The notes: generated from the letters alone by a model not told the origin. Positions 18,012 through 27,039 are shown, numbered from the stretch's first letter. The stretch: DNA of 64,000 bases from Allobosea sp039673065 (GCF_039673065.1 NZ_JBDJKW010000005.1:124001-188000); one strand, 5' to 3'. Numbers and translations are program-made.

Positions 18012-21000
18012 ATGATCCAGAGCTGGTCGGTGGTGCTGGCGGCGCTGGTCTATCTGTGCGCGCTGTTCGCCATCGCCCATGCGGCGGACACCTCCGGCCG
18101 GCGCCTGATGAGCGGCCCGGCCCGCACGACGATCTACGCGCTGGCGCTCGGGGTCTACTGTACCTCCTGGACCTTCTACGGCTCGGTCGGCTTCGCCCAT
18201 CGCGCCGGCATCGACTTCCTCGGCATCTATGTCGGGCCGATCCTGGTGATCGGGCTCGGGCACCGCTTCGTGGCGCGCATCGCCGAGATCGCGAAATCGC
18301 AGAACATCAGCTCGGTCGCCGACTTCGTCGGGGCCCGCTACGGCAAGAGCGAACGCGTCGCCGCCATGGTCTGCATCGTCGCGGTGATCGGCGCGCTGCC
18401 CTATATCTCGCTGCAGCTGAAGGCCGTCGCCAACTCGCTCTCGGTGTTCTTCGCCGCCAATGGCAGCGCCTCGCCGACCGGCGACATCCCGGTGCTGAGC
18501 GACCTCGCCCTTCTCGTCGCGCTCGTGCTGGCCGGCTTCGCCTGCGCCTTCGGCACGCGGCACATCGACGCCACGGAGCACCAGGACGGGCTGGTGCTCG
18601 CCATCGCGGTGGAATCGCTGATCAAGCTTATCGCCTTCCTCGCGATCGGCATCTTCGTCGTCTACGGGCTGTTCGACGGGGCGGGCGACCTGCTGGCCAA
18701 GGCGGCCAATCCGCCCGGCGGCCTGCCGCCGATCTGGGAGCGGACCTCGAACTGGCCGACCTTCCTGACGCTGACGGTCCTCTCCTCCTTCGCTTCTCTG
18801 CTGCTGGCGCGGCAGTTCCACATGGCGATCGTCGAGAACCGCGACGTGCGCGACATCCGGCGCGCCGCCTGGATGTTCCCGCTCTATCTGGTGCTGATCA
18901 ACCTGTTCGTGCTGCCCTTGGCGGCGGCCGGCGAGATCCTGATCCCGGGCGCCGGGATCGACCGGGACATGACGGTTCTGCTGCTGCCGCTGGAGCACAA
19001 GGCGGGGCTGGTGGCACTGCTGGTCTTCATCGGCGGGCTCTCCGCGGCGACCGCGATGGTGATCGTCGCCTCGGTGGCGCTGGCGATCATGATCTCCAAC
19101 CATCTGGTGATGCCGCTGCTGCTGCGCGGGCGCAGCCTGACGAGCGACCCGGCCGCCATGGCCCAGGCCGGAGCCGGGACGGGCCGCGGCGAGAGCTCGA
19201 TCGGCGGCGATCTCGGCTCGCAGGTCGTGCATATCCGCCGCGGCGCGATCATCGCGGTGATCCTGCTCGGCTACGCCTATTACCGCGTTTCGGGCGAAGC
19301 GGCGCTGGTCTCGATCGGCCTGCTCTCCTTCGCCGCCACGGCCCAGATCGCACCGGCCTTCATCGGCGGGCTGATCTGGCGGCGCGGCACGGCTCTGGGA
19401 GCGGTGGTGGGCCTAGGTGCCGGGTTGCTGACCTGGCTCTACACGCTGCTGATGCCGAGCCTCGCCCAGCCCGGCGGCTTCTGGAGCGAGGTGGTGCGCG
19501 AGGGGCCGCTCGGCATCGGCCTGCTGCGGCCGGAGGCGCTGTTCGGCCTGTCGCTGCCCTCCCTGCCGCATGGCGTGCTCTGGAGCCTCGGCGTCAACCT
19601 CGCCTGCTATCTCGGCTTCTCGCTGCTGCGCCCGGCCAGCGCCATGGAGCGGCTGCAGGCCAACGCCTTCATCGATTCCGACCGGGTCACCATGGCCCAG
19701 TCCTTCTCCCTCTGGCGCTCCAGCGTCACCGAAGGCGAGCTGCAATCGACCATCGGCCGCTATCTCGGGCGCGAGCGCACGCAGCGCGCCTTCGAGAGCT
19801 TCGCCCATTCGCGCGGCGAGGTGATCTCTGAAAGCCGCGAGGCGGACATCCACCTGCTGCGATTCGGCGAGCATCTGCTCTCCTCGGCGATCGGCGCGGC
19901 CTCGTCGCGGCTGGTGCTGTCGCTGCTGCTGCGCCGGCGCAACCTCTCGACCGAGGCCGCCTTCAAGCTGCTCGACGACGCCTCGGCGGCACTGCAATAC
20001 AATCGCGACGTCCTGCAGAACGGCCTCGACCATGCCGGCCAGGGCATCACGGTGCTCGACCGCGACCTGCGCCTGCTCGCCTGGAACAAGGCCTTCATCC
20101 AGCTCTACGACCTGCCGGCCTCGCTGGTGCGCTTCGGCACCGGACTCGACGAGATCGTGCGCTACAACGCGGCGCGCGGTGCCTATGGCGACGGCGCTCA
20201 GGACGTGCTGATGGCGGCGCGGCTGGAGAGCTTCGTCAACGACCGCGCGCCCGTCCGGCTCAAGCTCTTCCCCTCCAAGAAGGTCATCGAGATCCGCTCG
20301 AACCCGCTGCCGGATGGCGGCCTGGTCACGACCTATACCGACATCACCGGCTCGGTCGCGGCCGAGGAGGAGCTGGCGCGCACCAACGAGACGCTGGAGA
20401 AGCGCGTTGCCGAGCGCACCGAGGAGCTCCAGCGCGTCAACACCGAGCTCCAGCGCGCCAAGGCGGAGGCCGAGGACGCCAACGCCTCCAAGACCCGTTT
20501 CCTCGCCGCCGCCAGCCACGACATCCTGCAGCCGCTCAACGCCGCGCGCCTCTATGCCTCGGCGCTGGTCGAGCGCGACCGCGCCAGCGGGCGGCCGGAC
20601 CTGGCGGAGAACATCGACGCCTCGCTCGACGCGGTCGAAGAGATCCTGACCGCGCTGCTGGAGATCTCGCGGCTGGACGGCGGCGCGCTCAAGCCGGAGA
20701 TCGGCACCTTCCGCCTCGACGAGCTGATGCGGCAGCTGCAGCGCGAGTTCGAGCCGAGCGCGCAGGAGAAGGGGCTGACTCTGGTCTTCGCGCCGACCAC
20801 GGTGAGCGTGCGCTCCGACCGGCGCCTGCTGCGCCGCCTGCTGCAGAACCTGATCTCGAACGCGATCAAGTACACGCCCAACGGCAAGGTGCTGGTCGGC
20901 TGCCGCCGCCGCGGCGAGAACCTGGTGATCCAGGTGCTCGATACCGGCCTGGGCATCCCGCAGGCCAAGCAGAAGATCGTCTTCCGCGAGTTCCTGCGGC

Positions 21001-21584
21001 TCGATCCGGGCGCCAAGGTGGCGCGCGGGCTCGGCCTCGGGCTCTCGATCGTCGAGCGCATCGCGCGCACGCTCAACCACAAGCTCGCCCTCGCCTCGAC
21101 ACCGGGGCGCGGCTCGCGCTTCTCGGTGCAGGTGCCGCGCGCCGCGCCGCTGCCGGCGATGGCGACGCCCGCCGTCTCGCGCGCCGCCTCGAACGGCCAG
21201 CTCGCCGGGCTGCGGCTGATGGCGATCGACAACGAGCCCTCGATCCTCGACGGCATGCGGCTGCTGCTCGGCGGCTGGGGCTGCTCGGTGATCACCGCGG
21301 CGGGGATCAACGAGGCGCTCGGCTCCCTGCGCGCCGGCGCCAAGCCGGACGTGATCATCGCCGACTATCATCTCGACGATGGCGACGGGCTCTCGGCGAT
21401 CTCGAGCCTGCGCGAGCGCATGGGCACCGGCCTGCCGGCGATCCTGCTGACCGCCGACCGCTCGCCGGAGGTGCGCGACGCCGCCGCGGCGCTCGACGTG
21501 CACGTGCTCAACAAGCCGCTGAAGCCGGGCGCCTTGCGGGCGCTTCTGGCGCAATGGCGGGCGACCCGCCTCGCCGCCGAGTGA
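18012..21584 (+). CDS. Transporter-fused hybrid histidine kinase/response regulator (NahK/ErcS, CbrA-like)
   Basis: This 1190-residue inner-membrane sensor has four parts. Residues 1 to about 560 form a sodium:solute symporter (SLC5-like) domain with about 13 helices. A PAS domain lies at about 660-775 (GQGITVLDRDLRLLAWN). A coiled coil (about 782-826) leads to the HisKA box ASHDILQPLNAARLYAS with phospho-acceptor His836. The HATPase is at about 930-1055 (N box NLISNAIKYTPNGK, G box DTGLGIP). A receiver domain follows with Asp1118 in IIADYHLDDG and Lys in LNKPLKPG. CbrA of Pseudomonas shares the symporter-kinase fusion. The start ATG follows GGGGAG. No separate partner regulator is adjacent. 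Confidence 0.93.
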   Translation: MIQSWSVVLAALVYLCALFAIAHAADTSGRRLMSGPARTTIYALALGVYCTSWTFYGSVGFAHRAGIDFLGIYVGPILVIGLGHRFVARIAEIAKSQNISSVADFVGARYGKSERVAAMVCIVAVIGALPYISLQLKAVANSLSVFFAANGSASPTGDIPVLSDLALLVALVLAGFACAFGTRHIDATEHQDGLVLAIAVESLIKLIAFLAIGIFVVYGLFDGAGDLLAKAANPPGGLPPIWERTSNWPTFLTLTVLSSFASLLLARQFHMAIVENRDVRDIRRAAWMFPLYLVLINLFVLPLAAAGEILIPGAGIDRDMTVLLLPLEHKAGLVALLVFIGGLSAATAMVIVASVALAIMISNHLVMPLLLRGRSLTSDPAAMAQAGAGTGRGESSIGGDLGSQVVHIRRGAIIAVILLGYAYYRVSGEAALVSIGLLSFAATAQIAPAFIGGLIWRRGTALGAVVGLGAGLLTWLYTLLMPSLAQPGGFWSEVVREGPLGIGLLRPEALFGLSLPSLPHGVLWSLGVNLACYLGFSLLRPASAMERLQANAFIDSDRVTMAQSFSLWRSSVTEGELQSTIGRYLGRERTQRAFESFAHSRGEVISESREADIHLLRFGEHLLSSAIGAASSRLVLSLLLRRRNLSTEAAFKLLDDASAALQYNRDVLQNGLDHAGQGITVLDRDLRLLAWNKAFIQLYDLPASLVRFGTGLDEIVRYNAARGAYGDGAQDVLMAARLESFVNDRAPVRLKLFPSKKVIEIRSNPLPDGGLVTTYTDITGSVAAEEELARTNETLEKRVAERTEELQRVNTELQRAKAEAEDANASKTRFLAAASHDILQPLNAARLYASALVERDRASGRPDLAENIDASLDAVEEILTALLEISRLDGGALKPEIGTFRLDELMRQLQREFEPSAQEKGLTLVFAPTTVSVRSDRRLLRRLLQNLISNAIKYTPNGKVLVGCRRRGENLVIQVLDTGLGIPQAKQKIVFREFLRLDPGAKVARGLGLGLSIVERIARTLNHKLALASTPGRGSRFSVQVPRAAPLPAMATPAVSRAASNGQLAGLRLMAIDNEPSILDGMRLLLGGWGCSVITAAGINEALGSLRAGAKPDVIIADYHLDDGDGLSAISSLRERMGTGLPAILLTADRSPEVRDAAAALDVHVLNKPLKPGALRALLAQWRATRLAAE

Positions 21585-21797
21585 CGGCGGCGCCCTCGGC
21601 ACCAGCCTCCCCTCCCGCTCGCGCGCGAACCGGACGCAGGATCATGCGCCGCGCCCGACGCACTGCGGCAGGAGCGACGCGGTTTCGGTGACTGCACGCA
21701 AGAAACGACTTGCCTGAACGGCTTGCCTCGCAGAAAACTCCGCCTCGCCGACCCCAGCGCGGACCCGCCCGCGCCGCCCGAAAGGCCTGCGACCCCG

Positions 21798-22262
21798 ATG
21801 TCCATCGAACTCGACACGCGCGACAAGGCGATCCTGCGCATTCTCCAGAGCGACGGGCGGATCACCAATTCCGACCTCGCCGAGCAGGTGCATCTCTCGC
21901 CCTCGGCCTGCCTGCGCCGCGTGCGCCAGCTCGAGGAGAGCGGGCTGATCCGCAGCTACGCCATGCTGCTCGACGAGAAGATCGCCGGCTTCCCCGGCAC
22001 CGCCTTCGTCTTCGTGACGCTGGACCAGCAGGGCCGCGCCTCGCTGGAGAGCTTCGAGCAGGCGGTGCAAGGCCTGCCGGAGATTCTCGAATGCCATCTT
22101 CTCGCCGGGGCGCACGACTATCTGATGCGGGTGATCTACCGCGACTCGGCCGATTTCGAACGCATCCACACCGACATCCTGACCCAGCTTCCGGGTGTCA
22201 CCCGCGTGCAGTCGACGCTGACCCTGCGGACGATCAAGAAGACCTCGGCCCTGCCGGTCTGA
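21798..22262 (+). CDS. Lrp/AsnC-family transcriptional regulator
   Basis: This 154-residue regulator starts MSIELDTRDKAILRILQSDG, the standard Lrp N-terminus. The helix-turn-helix spans about residues 20-50 (NSDLAEQVHLSPSACLRRV), and the RAM ligand-binding domain covers about 65-145, ending with TLTLRTIKKTSALPV. Lrp/AsnC proteins form octamers and respond to amino acids. The ATG at 21798 is favoured because of GAAAGG just upstream and homology; the frame is open to 21723. No neighbouring amino-acid gene identifies the ligand. Confidence 0.9.
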   Translation: MSIELDTRDKAILRILQSDGRITNSDLAEQVHLSPSACLRRVRQLEESGLIRSYAMLLDEKIAGFPGTAFVFVTLDQQGRASLESFEQAVQGLPEILECHLLAGAHDYLMRVIYRDSADFERIHTDILTQLPGVTRVQSTLTLRTIKKTSALPV

Positions 22263-22326
22263 GCCGTGCGGGGTTGCCCGCACCGGCGTCAGCGCCGATA
22301 ACGGGCGCCCAACAGGAATCGCCTCC

Positions 22327-22584
22327 GTGACCGACGCCAAGCCGAACGCCGACATCGCCACGCTGCCCTTCGAGGACGCCCTGAAGCAGCTCGAGGCCAT
22401 CGTGGCCCGGCTGGAGCGCGGCGACGTCGCGCTCGAGGAATCGATCGACATCTACACCCGCGGCGAGGCGCTGAAGGCTCGCTGCGACGCCCTGCTCAAG
22501 CAGGCGGAAGCGCGGATCGAGAAGATCACGCTCTCCACCGGCGGCAAGCCCACGGGGGCAGCACCGCTGGACGTCGAGTCCTGA
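22327..22584 (+). CDS. xseB: Exodeoxyribonuclease VII small subunit XseB
   Basis: XseB is the small subunit that binds XseA to form exonuclease VII, which degrades single-stranded DNA. The 85-residue protein has the family core LPFEDALKQLEAIVARLERG followed by DVALEESIDIYTRGEAL and the C-terminal helix LLKQAEARIEKI. It begins with GTG at 22327 after an AGGAA ribosome site. In many alphaproteobacteria xseB lies directly upstream of dxs; here dxs begins 4.5 kb downstream. Confidence 0.95.
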   Translation: MTDAKPNADIATLPFEDALKQLEAIVARLERGDVALEESIDIYTRGEALKARCDALLKQAEARIEKITLSTGGKPTGAAPLDVES

Positions 22585-22600
22585 GGCGGGACGCTCCGGC

Positions 22601-23848
22601 ATGCGGACGACCCCTTCCGTCACCGCCCGCCCCGTCGCGCCGCCGGCCCCTCTGGAGATCGCAGTCGATCTCACGGGCGCCGACCGCATCGCCGGTTTCG
22701 AGCATCTCTATCGCGACCTGATTCGCCGGCAGCACCGCACCATTGTCTGGCTGACGGGCGCGCTGATCTTCGTGGCGGTGCTGGCACAGCTCGCCACCTC
22801 CTGGGGCGAAGGCGGGCAGCGCCGGCCGGCCCTGCTCTGGACCAACCTGCTGGACTCGCTGGCCGGCCCGCTCGGCGCCGCGATCACCGTCCTGCTGCTG
22901 ATGGGTGCGCTGTCGGCGCTCTCTCAGCCGATCGCGCGGCGGCGCCGCTGGCGGCGCTGGCTCAAGTCGCAGGGGCTCGATGCGCCGATTGCCTGCACCT
23001 ACCGCTTCGAAGCTGACAGGCTCGATACCGCCAGCGAGCATGTGCGCACGCGCTTCCCGGCGGCGCGCCTCAAGCAGCCGGTCACCACCCGCAGCCATGT
23101 GATGATCGACATCGAGGGCACCGAGGACACGGTGCCGCTGCCGCGCGCCGCGCTGACACCCGAGCAGATTCGCGCGATCGAGGACTGGTCGGCCTACTGG
23201 CTGGCGACGGCGACCGAGCCCGAACAGACGCCGCCGGCGGATGCGCTGCCGCAAGGCCCCGGCGACACCGTCGTGCTGGCCTACACGCTGACGCCCGAGG
23301 ACCGGATCGCGCAGATGCGCGAGCAGCAGAAGGTGATCTGGCCCGCCCACCTGCACTGGATCGGGGTCGGCCTGCGCCTGCTCGTCGCGCTACTCGTCGT
23401 CCCGGTCACGCTGCTGGCGGTGTGGAGCGTCGATCCCTATCGCGTGCCGATCGCCTATGCGCTGCCGCTGCTGCTCGAGGCCTCGTTCCGCACCTACTGG
23501 ATGATCACCGCCACGCTCTGCGCCGCCGTGATGCTGATCGCGCTGGCGCGGCCATGGTTCCTGCGCCAGCAAGCGAAGGGGCTGGCCGCGATGGCCGACG
23601 CCAAGCTGCCCGAGACCCGGCTGGCATGGTCGCTCACGGACGAAGGGCTGGTCAGCCGGCAGCGCGGCATCGTCAGCCGGATCAACTGGCCGCTGATCGC
23701 GCGTGTCGAGCGCCTGCCGGATCAGATCGCTCTGCACCTACGGGTCGGCCAGACGTTCTATCTTCCGCTGCGCGCCCTCAATTCGGACCAGATTGCCGTC
23801 TTCGATCGTCTCGTCGCGCGTCACGTCGCCCCGCCGACGACCGCCTGA
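22601..23848 (+). CDS. Membrane protein with tandem-duplicated 2-TM plus YcxB-like unit
   Basis: This 415-residue protein is uncharacterised. It appears to be an internal duplication. The first unit (about 20-205) has a strand ending DLTGADRIAGF, helices at about 47-68 and 85-108, and a YcxB-like soluble domain at 128-200. The second unit (about 225-410) has TLTPEDRIAQM, helices at about 252-275 and 298-320, and a clear YcxB-like domain, SLTDEGLVSRQRGIVSRINW then IARVERLPDQIALHL. YcxB domains are of unknown function. It starts 16 bp after xseB and is followed after 11 bp by a secreted protein gene, suggesting cotranscription. Confidence 0.72.
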   Translation: MRTTPSVTARPVAPPAPLEIAVDLTGADRIAGFEHLYRDLIRRQHRTIVWLTGALIFVAVLAQLATSWGEGGQRRPALLWTNLLDSLAGPLGAAITVLLLMGALSALSQPIARRRRWRRWLKSQGLDAPIACTYRFEADRLDTASEHVRTRFPAARLKQPVTTRSHVMIDIEGTEDTVPLPRAALTPEQIRAIEDWSAYWLATATEPEQTPPADALPQGPGDTVVLAYTLTPEDRIAQMREQQKVIWPAHLHWIGVGLRLLVALLVVPVTLLAVWSVDPYRVPIAYALPLLLEASFRTYWMITATLCAAVMLIALARPWFLRQQAKGLAAMADAKLPETRLAWSLTDEGLVSRQRGIVSRINWPLIARVERLPDQIALHLRVGQTFYLPLRALNSDQIAVFDRLVARHVAPPTTA

Positions 23849-23859
23849 AAGGACGACCG

Positions 23860-24453
23860 ATGAAAGCAGGCCTCGCCACCCTCGCCCTGATCGCCCCGCT
23901 GCTCGCCGCGGCGCCATTTGCGCAGGCCGGGCCGCAGACCCTGGCGCTTCCCGACGGGCTGGCCATGACGCTGCCCGAGGGCTGGCGTCTCGAAGGCTCG
24001 CCGGACGGCACGGTCAGCAAGACCGGCCTGCGCCGGATCCAGCTGGTCTGCGAGACCGAAGCCTGCAAGCGCACGCAGGAGACCTGCACCGTCCTGATGC
24101 GCCCCAGCGGCGGCGAAGGCCCGGACGACGCCGCCCGGCTGGCCTCGCTCTATGCCAAGCCGATGGACCGCTATGCGCGGCTGCGTGCGGCGCTGAAGAA
24201 CACCAGCCGCGATGCCGAGGTGCTGAAGCCGCTGGCGCTGGTGCGCTATGGCGCGCGCGATTGGTGGTCGATCGAGACCGATGCGCGGCACAACTACAAG
24301 TCCGGGCTTTTCGCCGAGACCGTGGTCGACACCCGCTATGTCGGGGTTATCTGCAAGACCTGCGAAACCGGCAGCGACCGGCACGCGGGCGGGCGCGCCC
24401 TGATCTCGAGCCTGACATCCTCCGGCTTCCGCGCCGCGGCCGCCATCCGCTGA
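23860..24453 (+). CDS. Hypothetical secreted protein
   Basis: I do not recognise this 197-residue protein. Residues 1-23 form a clean signal peptide (LATLALIAPLLAAAPFAQA, cleavage before GPQ). The mature part is a soluble domain with LPDGLAMTLPEGWRLEGSPD and six cysteines, several of them closely spaced (CETEAC, CKTC), compatible with disulfides in the periplasm. AAAGGA lies just before the ATG and overlaps the end of the YcxB-like gene, so the two genes look like an operon and may work together in the envelope. Confidence 0.75.
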   Translation: MKAGLATLALIAPLLAAAPFAQAGPQTLALPDGLAMTLPEGWRLEGSPDGTVSKTGLRRIQLVCETEACKRTQETCTVLMRPSGGEGPDDAARLASLYAKPMDRYARLRAALKNTSRDAEVLKPLALVRYGARDWWSIETDARHNYKSGLFAETVVDTRYVGVICKTCETGSDRHAGGRALISSLTSSGFRAAAAIR

Positions 24454-24513
24454 ACGGAAAACGGCCGGAGCGACGAAGCCGCCCCGGCCGCAGGATCGTC
24501 TCTGATGGTGCCG

Positions 24514-24546
24514 CAAGGCAGGACGCCTCGCGGCAGTCCTGCCTTG
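24514..24546. terminator. Hairpin between converging secreted-protein and bioY genes
   Basis: An 11-bp perfect inverted repeat, CAAGGCAGGAC and GTCCTGCCTTG, with an 11-base loop lies between two convergent genes. There is no T-run. Its position suggests a shared transcript end. Confidence 0.55.
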
Positions 24547-24559
24547 GCTGCGCCGGGCC

Positions 24560-25144
24560 TCAGCCCTGGCGGCGCAGACGGCCGAAGGCCATCAGCAGCG
24601 AGGCGCCGAGCGCCGACTTCAGCACGCCGCCGATGATGAACGGCACGACGCCGACCATCAGCGCCTTCTCGAAGCCGAGCAGCGTCGAGAGCCAGAGCGC
24701 ACCGAAGGCCAGGCAGAGCGCGTTGCCGAGCAGCATCGACGAGAAGGCCAGAACCGGGCGCGCACCGGTGAAGCCGCGCTCCGTCAGCCAGCCGACCAGG
24801 GCGGCGGCGAAGGGGAAGGCGACGAGGTAGCCGGCGGTGGGGCCGGCCATGTAGGCGAGGCCGCCCTGGCCGTTGGTGAGCACCGGCAGGCCGAGCGCCG
24901 CCTCGCCGAGCCAGGCGAGCACGGTGAGCGCGCCGAGGCGCCAGCCATAGAGCGCGCCGACCATCGTCACCGCGAGCGTCTGCATCGTGACGGGCACCGG
25001 ATACATCGGCACCGCGACATAGGACGAGAGCGTCAGCAGGATCGTGCCGGCCAGGACCGCGAAGGCCTGCACCGTGGCGGGACGCGCGCCCAGGCCGAGA
25101 AGGCCGAGACCGGCGCGGGGCTGGGCATAGCTCACAGGGGTCAT
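24560..25144 (-). CDS. bioY: Biotin transporter substrate-binding protein BioY
   Basis: BioY is the membrane S-component that captures biotin, alone or with the BioM/BioN energy-coupling module. The 194-residue protein has about six helices and family signatures YPVPVTMQTLAVTMVGALYG, TNGQGGLAYMAGPTAGYLVA (the biotin-binding region) and VPFIIGGVLKSALGASLL. No bioMN genes are adjacent, so it is a solitary BioY or uses a remote module. GGAG lies upstream of its ATG. It has a BioR operator in its leader and the bioR gene directly upstream. Confidence 0.95.
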   Translation of the reverse strand: MTPVSYAQPRAGLGLLGLGARPATVQAFAVLAGTILLTLSSYVAVPMYPVPVTMQTLAVTMVGALYGWRLGALTVLAWLGEAALGLPVLTNGQGGLAYMAGPTAGYLVAFPFAAALVGWLTERGFTGARPVLAFSSMLLGNALCLAFGALWLSTLLGFEKALMVGVVPFIIGGVLKSALGASLLMAFGRLRRQG

Positions 25145-25171
25145 CTCTTCATCTCCGTGGTCGATTCAAAA

Positions 25172-25181
25172 TTATCTATAA
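25172..25181. promoter_or_regulatory. BioR operator (TTATCTATAA) upstream of bioY
   Basis: TTATCTATAA matches the alphaproteobacterial BioR box consensus TTATMKATAA at every position. It lies 28 bp before the bioY start, between bioR and bioY, in an AT-rich island unlike the surrounding GC-rich DNA. BioR should repress bioY when biotin is plentiful. No second box is visible upstream of bioR itself. Confidence 0.9.
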
Positions 25182-25237
25182 TTCTGAACGTCGATCTACG
25201 ATGAACTCCATAACTCGCCCGAAAATGCAAGTCCGGT

Positions 25238-25921
25238 TCAGCCGATGATCGAGAAGGCGTCGCGCGTCCCGCCGGACGCGGTGGGGATCGGCTTGCTGCC
25301 GATCCATTGCACATGCCGCCGCAGCACCGCCTCCGCCTCCTCGACATCTCCGGCGCGCAGGGCGGCGAGGATGGCGCGGTGGTCGTGATCGGTGCGGCTC
25401 TCCCAGTCGGAGCGCCAAGCGGAGAACAGGAAGCGGGCGCTGGCCGCGTGCAGGTCGTCGATGGCGGCGAGCAGGCGCGGCATGCCGCAGGGCGTGACAA
25501 TCAGCCGGTGGAAGCGGCGATTGGCCTCCTCCCAGGAGCGGACGTCGGGCGAGTTGTCGCCGGCGCGGGTGGCCTCCTCCGCCTCGTCGAGCATGGCGCG
25601 GGTGAGATGCGGCGCGGCATGGCGCAGCGCCAGCACCTCCAGCGCCGCGCGCATCTGCGCGACCTCGCGGACCTCGCGCAGGTCGAAGGCGGCGACCCGG
25701 ACGCCGCGGCGCGGCTCGCTCACCGCCAGCCCTTGCGCCTCCAACCGCTGGAAGGCCTCGCGCACGGGGACATGGCTCGCGCCGAACTCGGCCGCGACAT
25801 GGTCCTGCCGCAGCCGCGTGCCGGGCTCCAGCGCGCCGGAGATGATCCGGTCGGCGAGCGCACGGCTGATGCGGACCGCCAGGGTGTCGGCGGTCGCGGA
25901 GGCTGATGTCGTCCTGGCCAT
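25238..25921 (-). CDS. bioR: GntR-family biotin regulator BioR
   Basis: This 227-residue protein has an N-terminal GntR winged helix (about residues 15-80, RIISGALEPGTRLRQDHVAA then VPVREAFQRLEAQGL) and a C-terminal FCD all-helical domain (about 90-215). The FCD metal ligands are plausible in the regions HAAPHL, NRRFHRLI and DHDHRAIL. The name BioR rests on family plus context: it lies directly upstream of bioY with a perfect BioR box between them. It diverges from a pirin gene. Confidence 0.88.
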   Translation of the reverse strand: MARTTSASATADTLAVRISRALADRIISGALEPGTRLRQDHVAAEFGASHVPVREAFQRLEAQGLAVSEPRRGVRVAAFDLREVREVAQMRAALEVLALRHAAPHLTRAMLDEAEEATRAGDNSPDVRSWEEANRRFHRLIVTPCGMPRLLAAIDDLHAASARFLFSAWRSDWESRTDHDHRAILAALRAGDVEEAEAVLRRHVQWIGSKPIPTASGGTRDAFSIIG

Positions 25922-26055
25922 GCGCTACCGATACGATCCGGCCCGGCTTTCGTCGAGCCCGCCGGAGCGCACACGGCGTGCCTTCGCCTTGCCAGCGCCG
26001 TGGTCGCCCGGCAGGCTCGCCGCTTCATGCCCCAATCCTCCCCGGGAGCCCCGCC

Positions 26056-26976
26056 ATGTCCCAGCTGCCAGACCATGATCCGATTCCCGGCGATACCCGC
26101 TCCTGCGAGGCGCTCGAACAGGTGATCGTGCCACGCGCGCATGATCTCGGCGGCTTCTCAGTGCGCCGCGCCCTGCCCTCGATCGGCCGCAAGATGGTCG
26201 GCCCCTTCATCTTCTTCGACCAGATGGGCCCGGCCGAGTTCCATCTCGGCGAGGGGCTCGACGTGCGCCCGCACCCACATATCGGCCTGTCGACCGTGAC
26301 CTACCTGTTCGACGGCGAGATCATGCACCGCGATTCGCTGGGGACGGCGCTGCCGATCCGGCCCGGCGCGGTGAACCTGATGACGGCGGGGCGCGGCATC
26401 GTCCATTCCGAGCGGACCGCGCCGGAGGAGCGCAGCAAGGCGCCGAAGCTCTACGGCATCCAGACCTGGCTCGCTCTGCCGAAGACGCATGAGGAGATCG
26501 CGCCCGCCTTCATGCACCACGCCGCGCCCGAGCTGCCGCGCATCGTCGGCGAGGGCAAGCGCGTCAGCCTGATCATGGGCTCGGCCTTCGGCGAGACCTC
26601 GCCGGTGCAGTTCCCCTGGGACACGCTCTATGCCGAGGCCGTGCTGGCGCCGGGCGCGATCCTGCCGCTCGATCCCGGCTATCACGAGCGCGCCGTCTAC
26701 ATCGTCACCGGCAAGATCGACATCGCCGGCGACGAATTCGGCGCCGGCCAGCTGCTGATCTTCAAGCCCGGCGACCGCATCTCGATCCTCGCCGTCGACC
26801 AGGCCCGCCTGATGCTGATCGGCGGTGAGCCGATGGACGGCCCCCGCCACATCTGGTGGAACTTCGTCTCCTCCTCGAAGGAGCGGATCGACCAGGCCAA
26901 GGCCGAATGGAAATCCGGCCGCTTCGACACCGTGCCGGGCGACGCTGAGGAGTTCATCCCCCTGCCGGAGCGCTGA
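26056..26976 (+). CDS. Pirin family protein
   Basis: This 306-residue protein is a bicupin. The N-terminal pirin domain carries the metal-binding histidines in RPHPHIGLSTVTYLFDG and the HxE pair in GRGIVHSERT. The C-terminal pirin domain includes YHERAVYIVTGKI. Bacterial pirins can have quercetinase activity or act as redox-sensitive partners of metabolic enzymes; which applies here is unknown. The ATG follows a GGGAG. It diverges from bioR and is followed by a strong hairpin before dxs. Confidence 0.93.
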   Translation: MSQLPDHDPIPGDTRSCEALEQVIVPRAHDLGGFSVRRALPSIGRKMVGPFIFFDQMGPAEFHLGEGLDVRPHPHIGLSTVTYLFDGEIMHRDSLGTALPIRPGAVNLMTAGRGIVHSERTAPEERSKAPKLYGIQTWLALPKTHEEIAPAFMHHAAPELPRIVGEGKRVSLIMGSAFGETSPVQFPWDTLYAEAVLAPGAILPLDPGYHERAVYIVTGKIDIAGDEFGAGQLLIFKPGDRISILAVDQARLMLIGGEPMDGPRHIWWNFVSSSKERIDQAKAEWKSGRFDTVPGDAEEFIPLPER

Positions 26977-26993
26977 ACCGCGCGCCGCGCCGC

Positions 26994-27039
26994 CGCCCTC
27001 CCGGCCGCACCGGCGTTTGCCAGAGCGGCCGGGAGGGCG
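26994..27039 (+). terminator. 15-bp perfect-stem hairpin between pirin and dxs
   Basis: CGCCCTCCCGGCCGC (26994-27008) pairs perfectly with 27025-27039 across a 16-base loop. It starts 18 bp after the pirin stop and ends 45 bp before dxs. The stem is exceptionally GC-rich, but no T-run follows, so termination may need Rho or be partial. Confidence 0.6.

Noticed and set aside
19413..21602. 729-codon open frame antisense to the hybrid kinase gene
   Set aside because: It is a shadow of the kinase, PAS and receiver coding sequence and has no recognisable domain.
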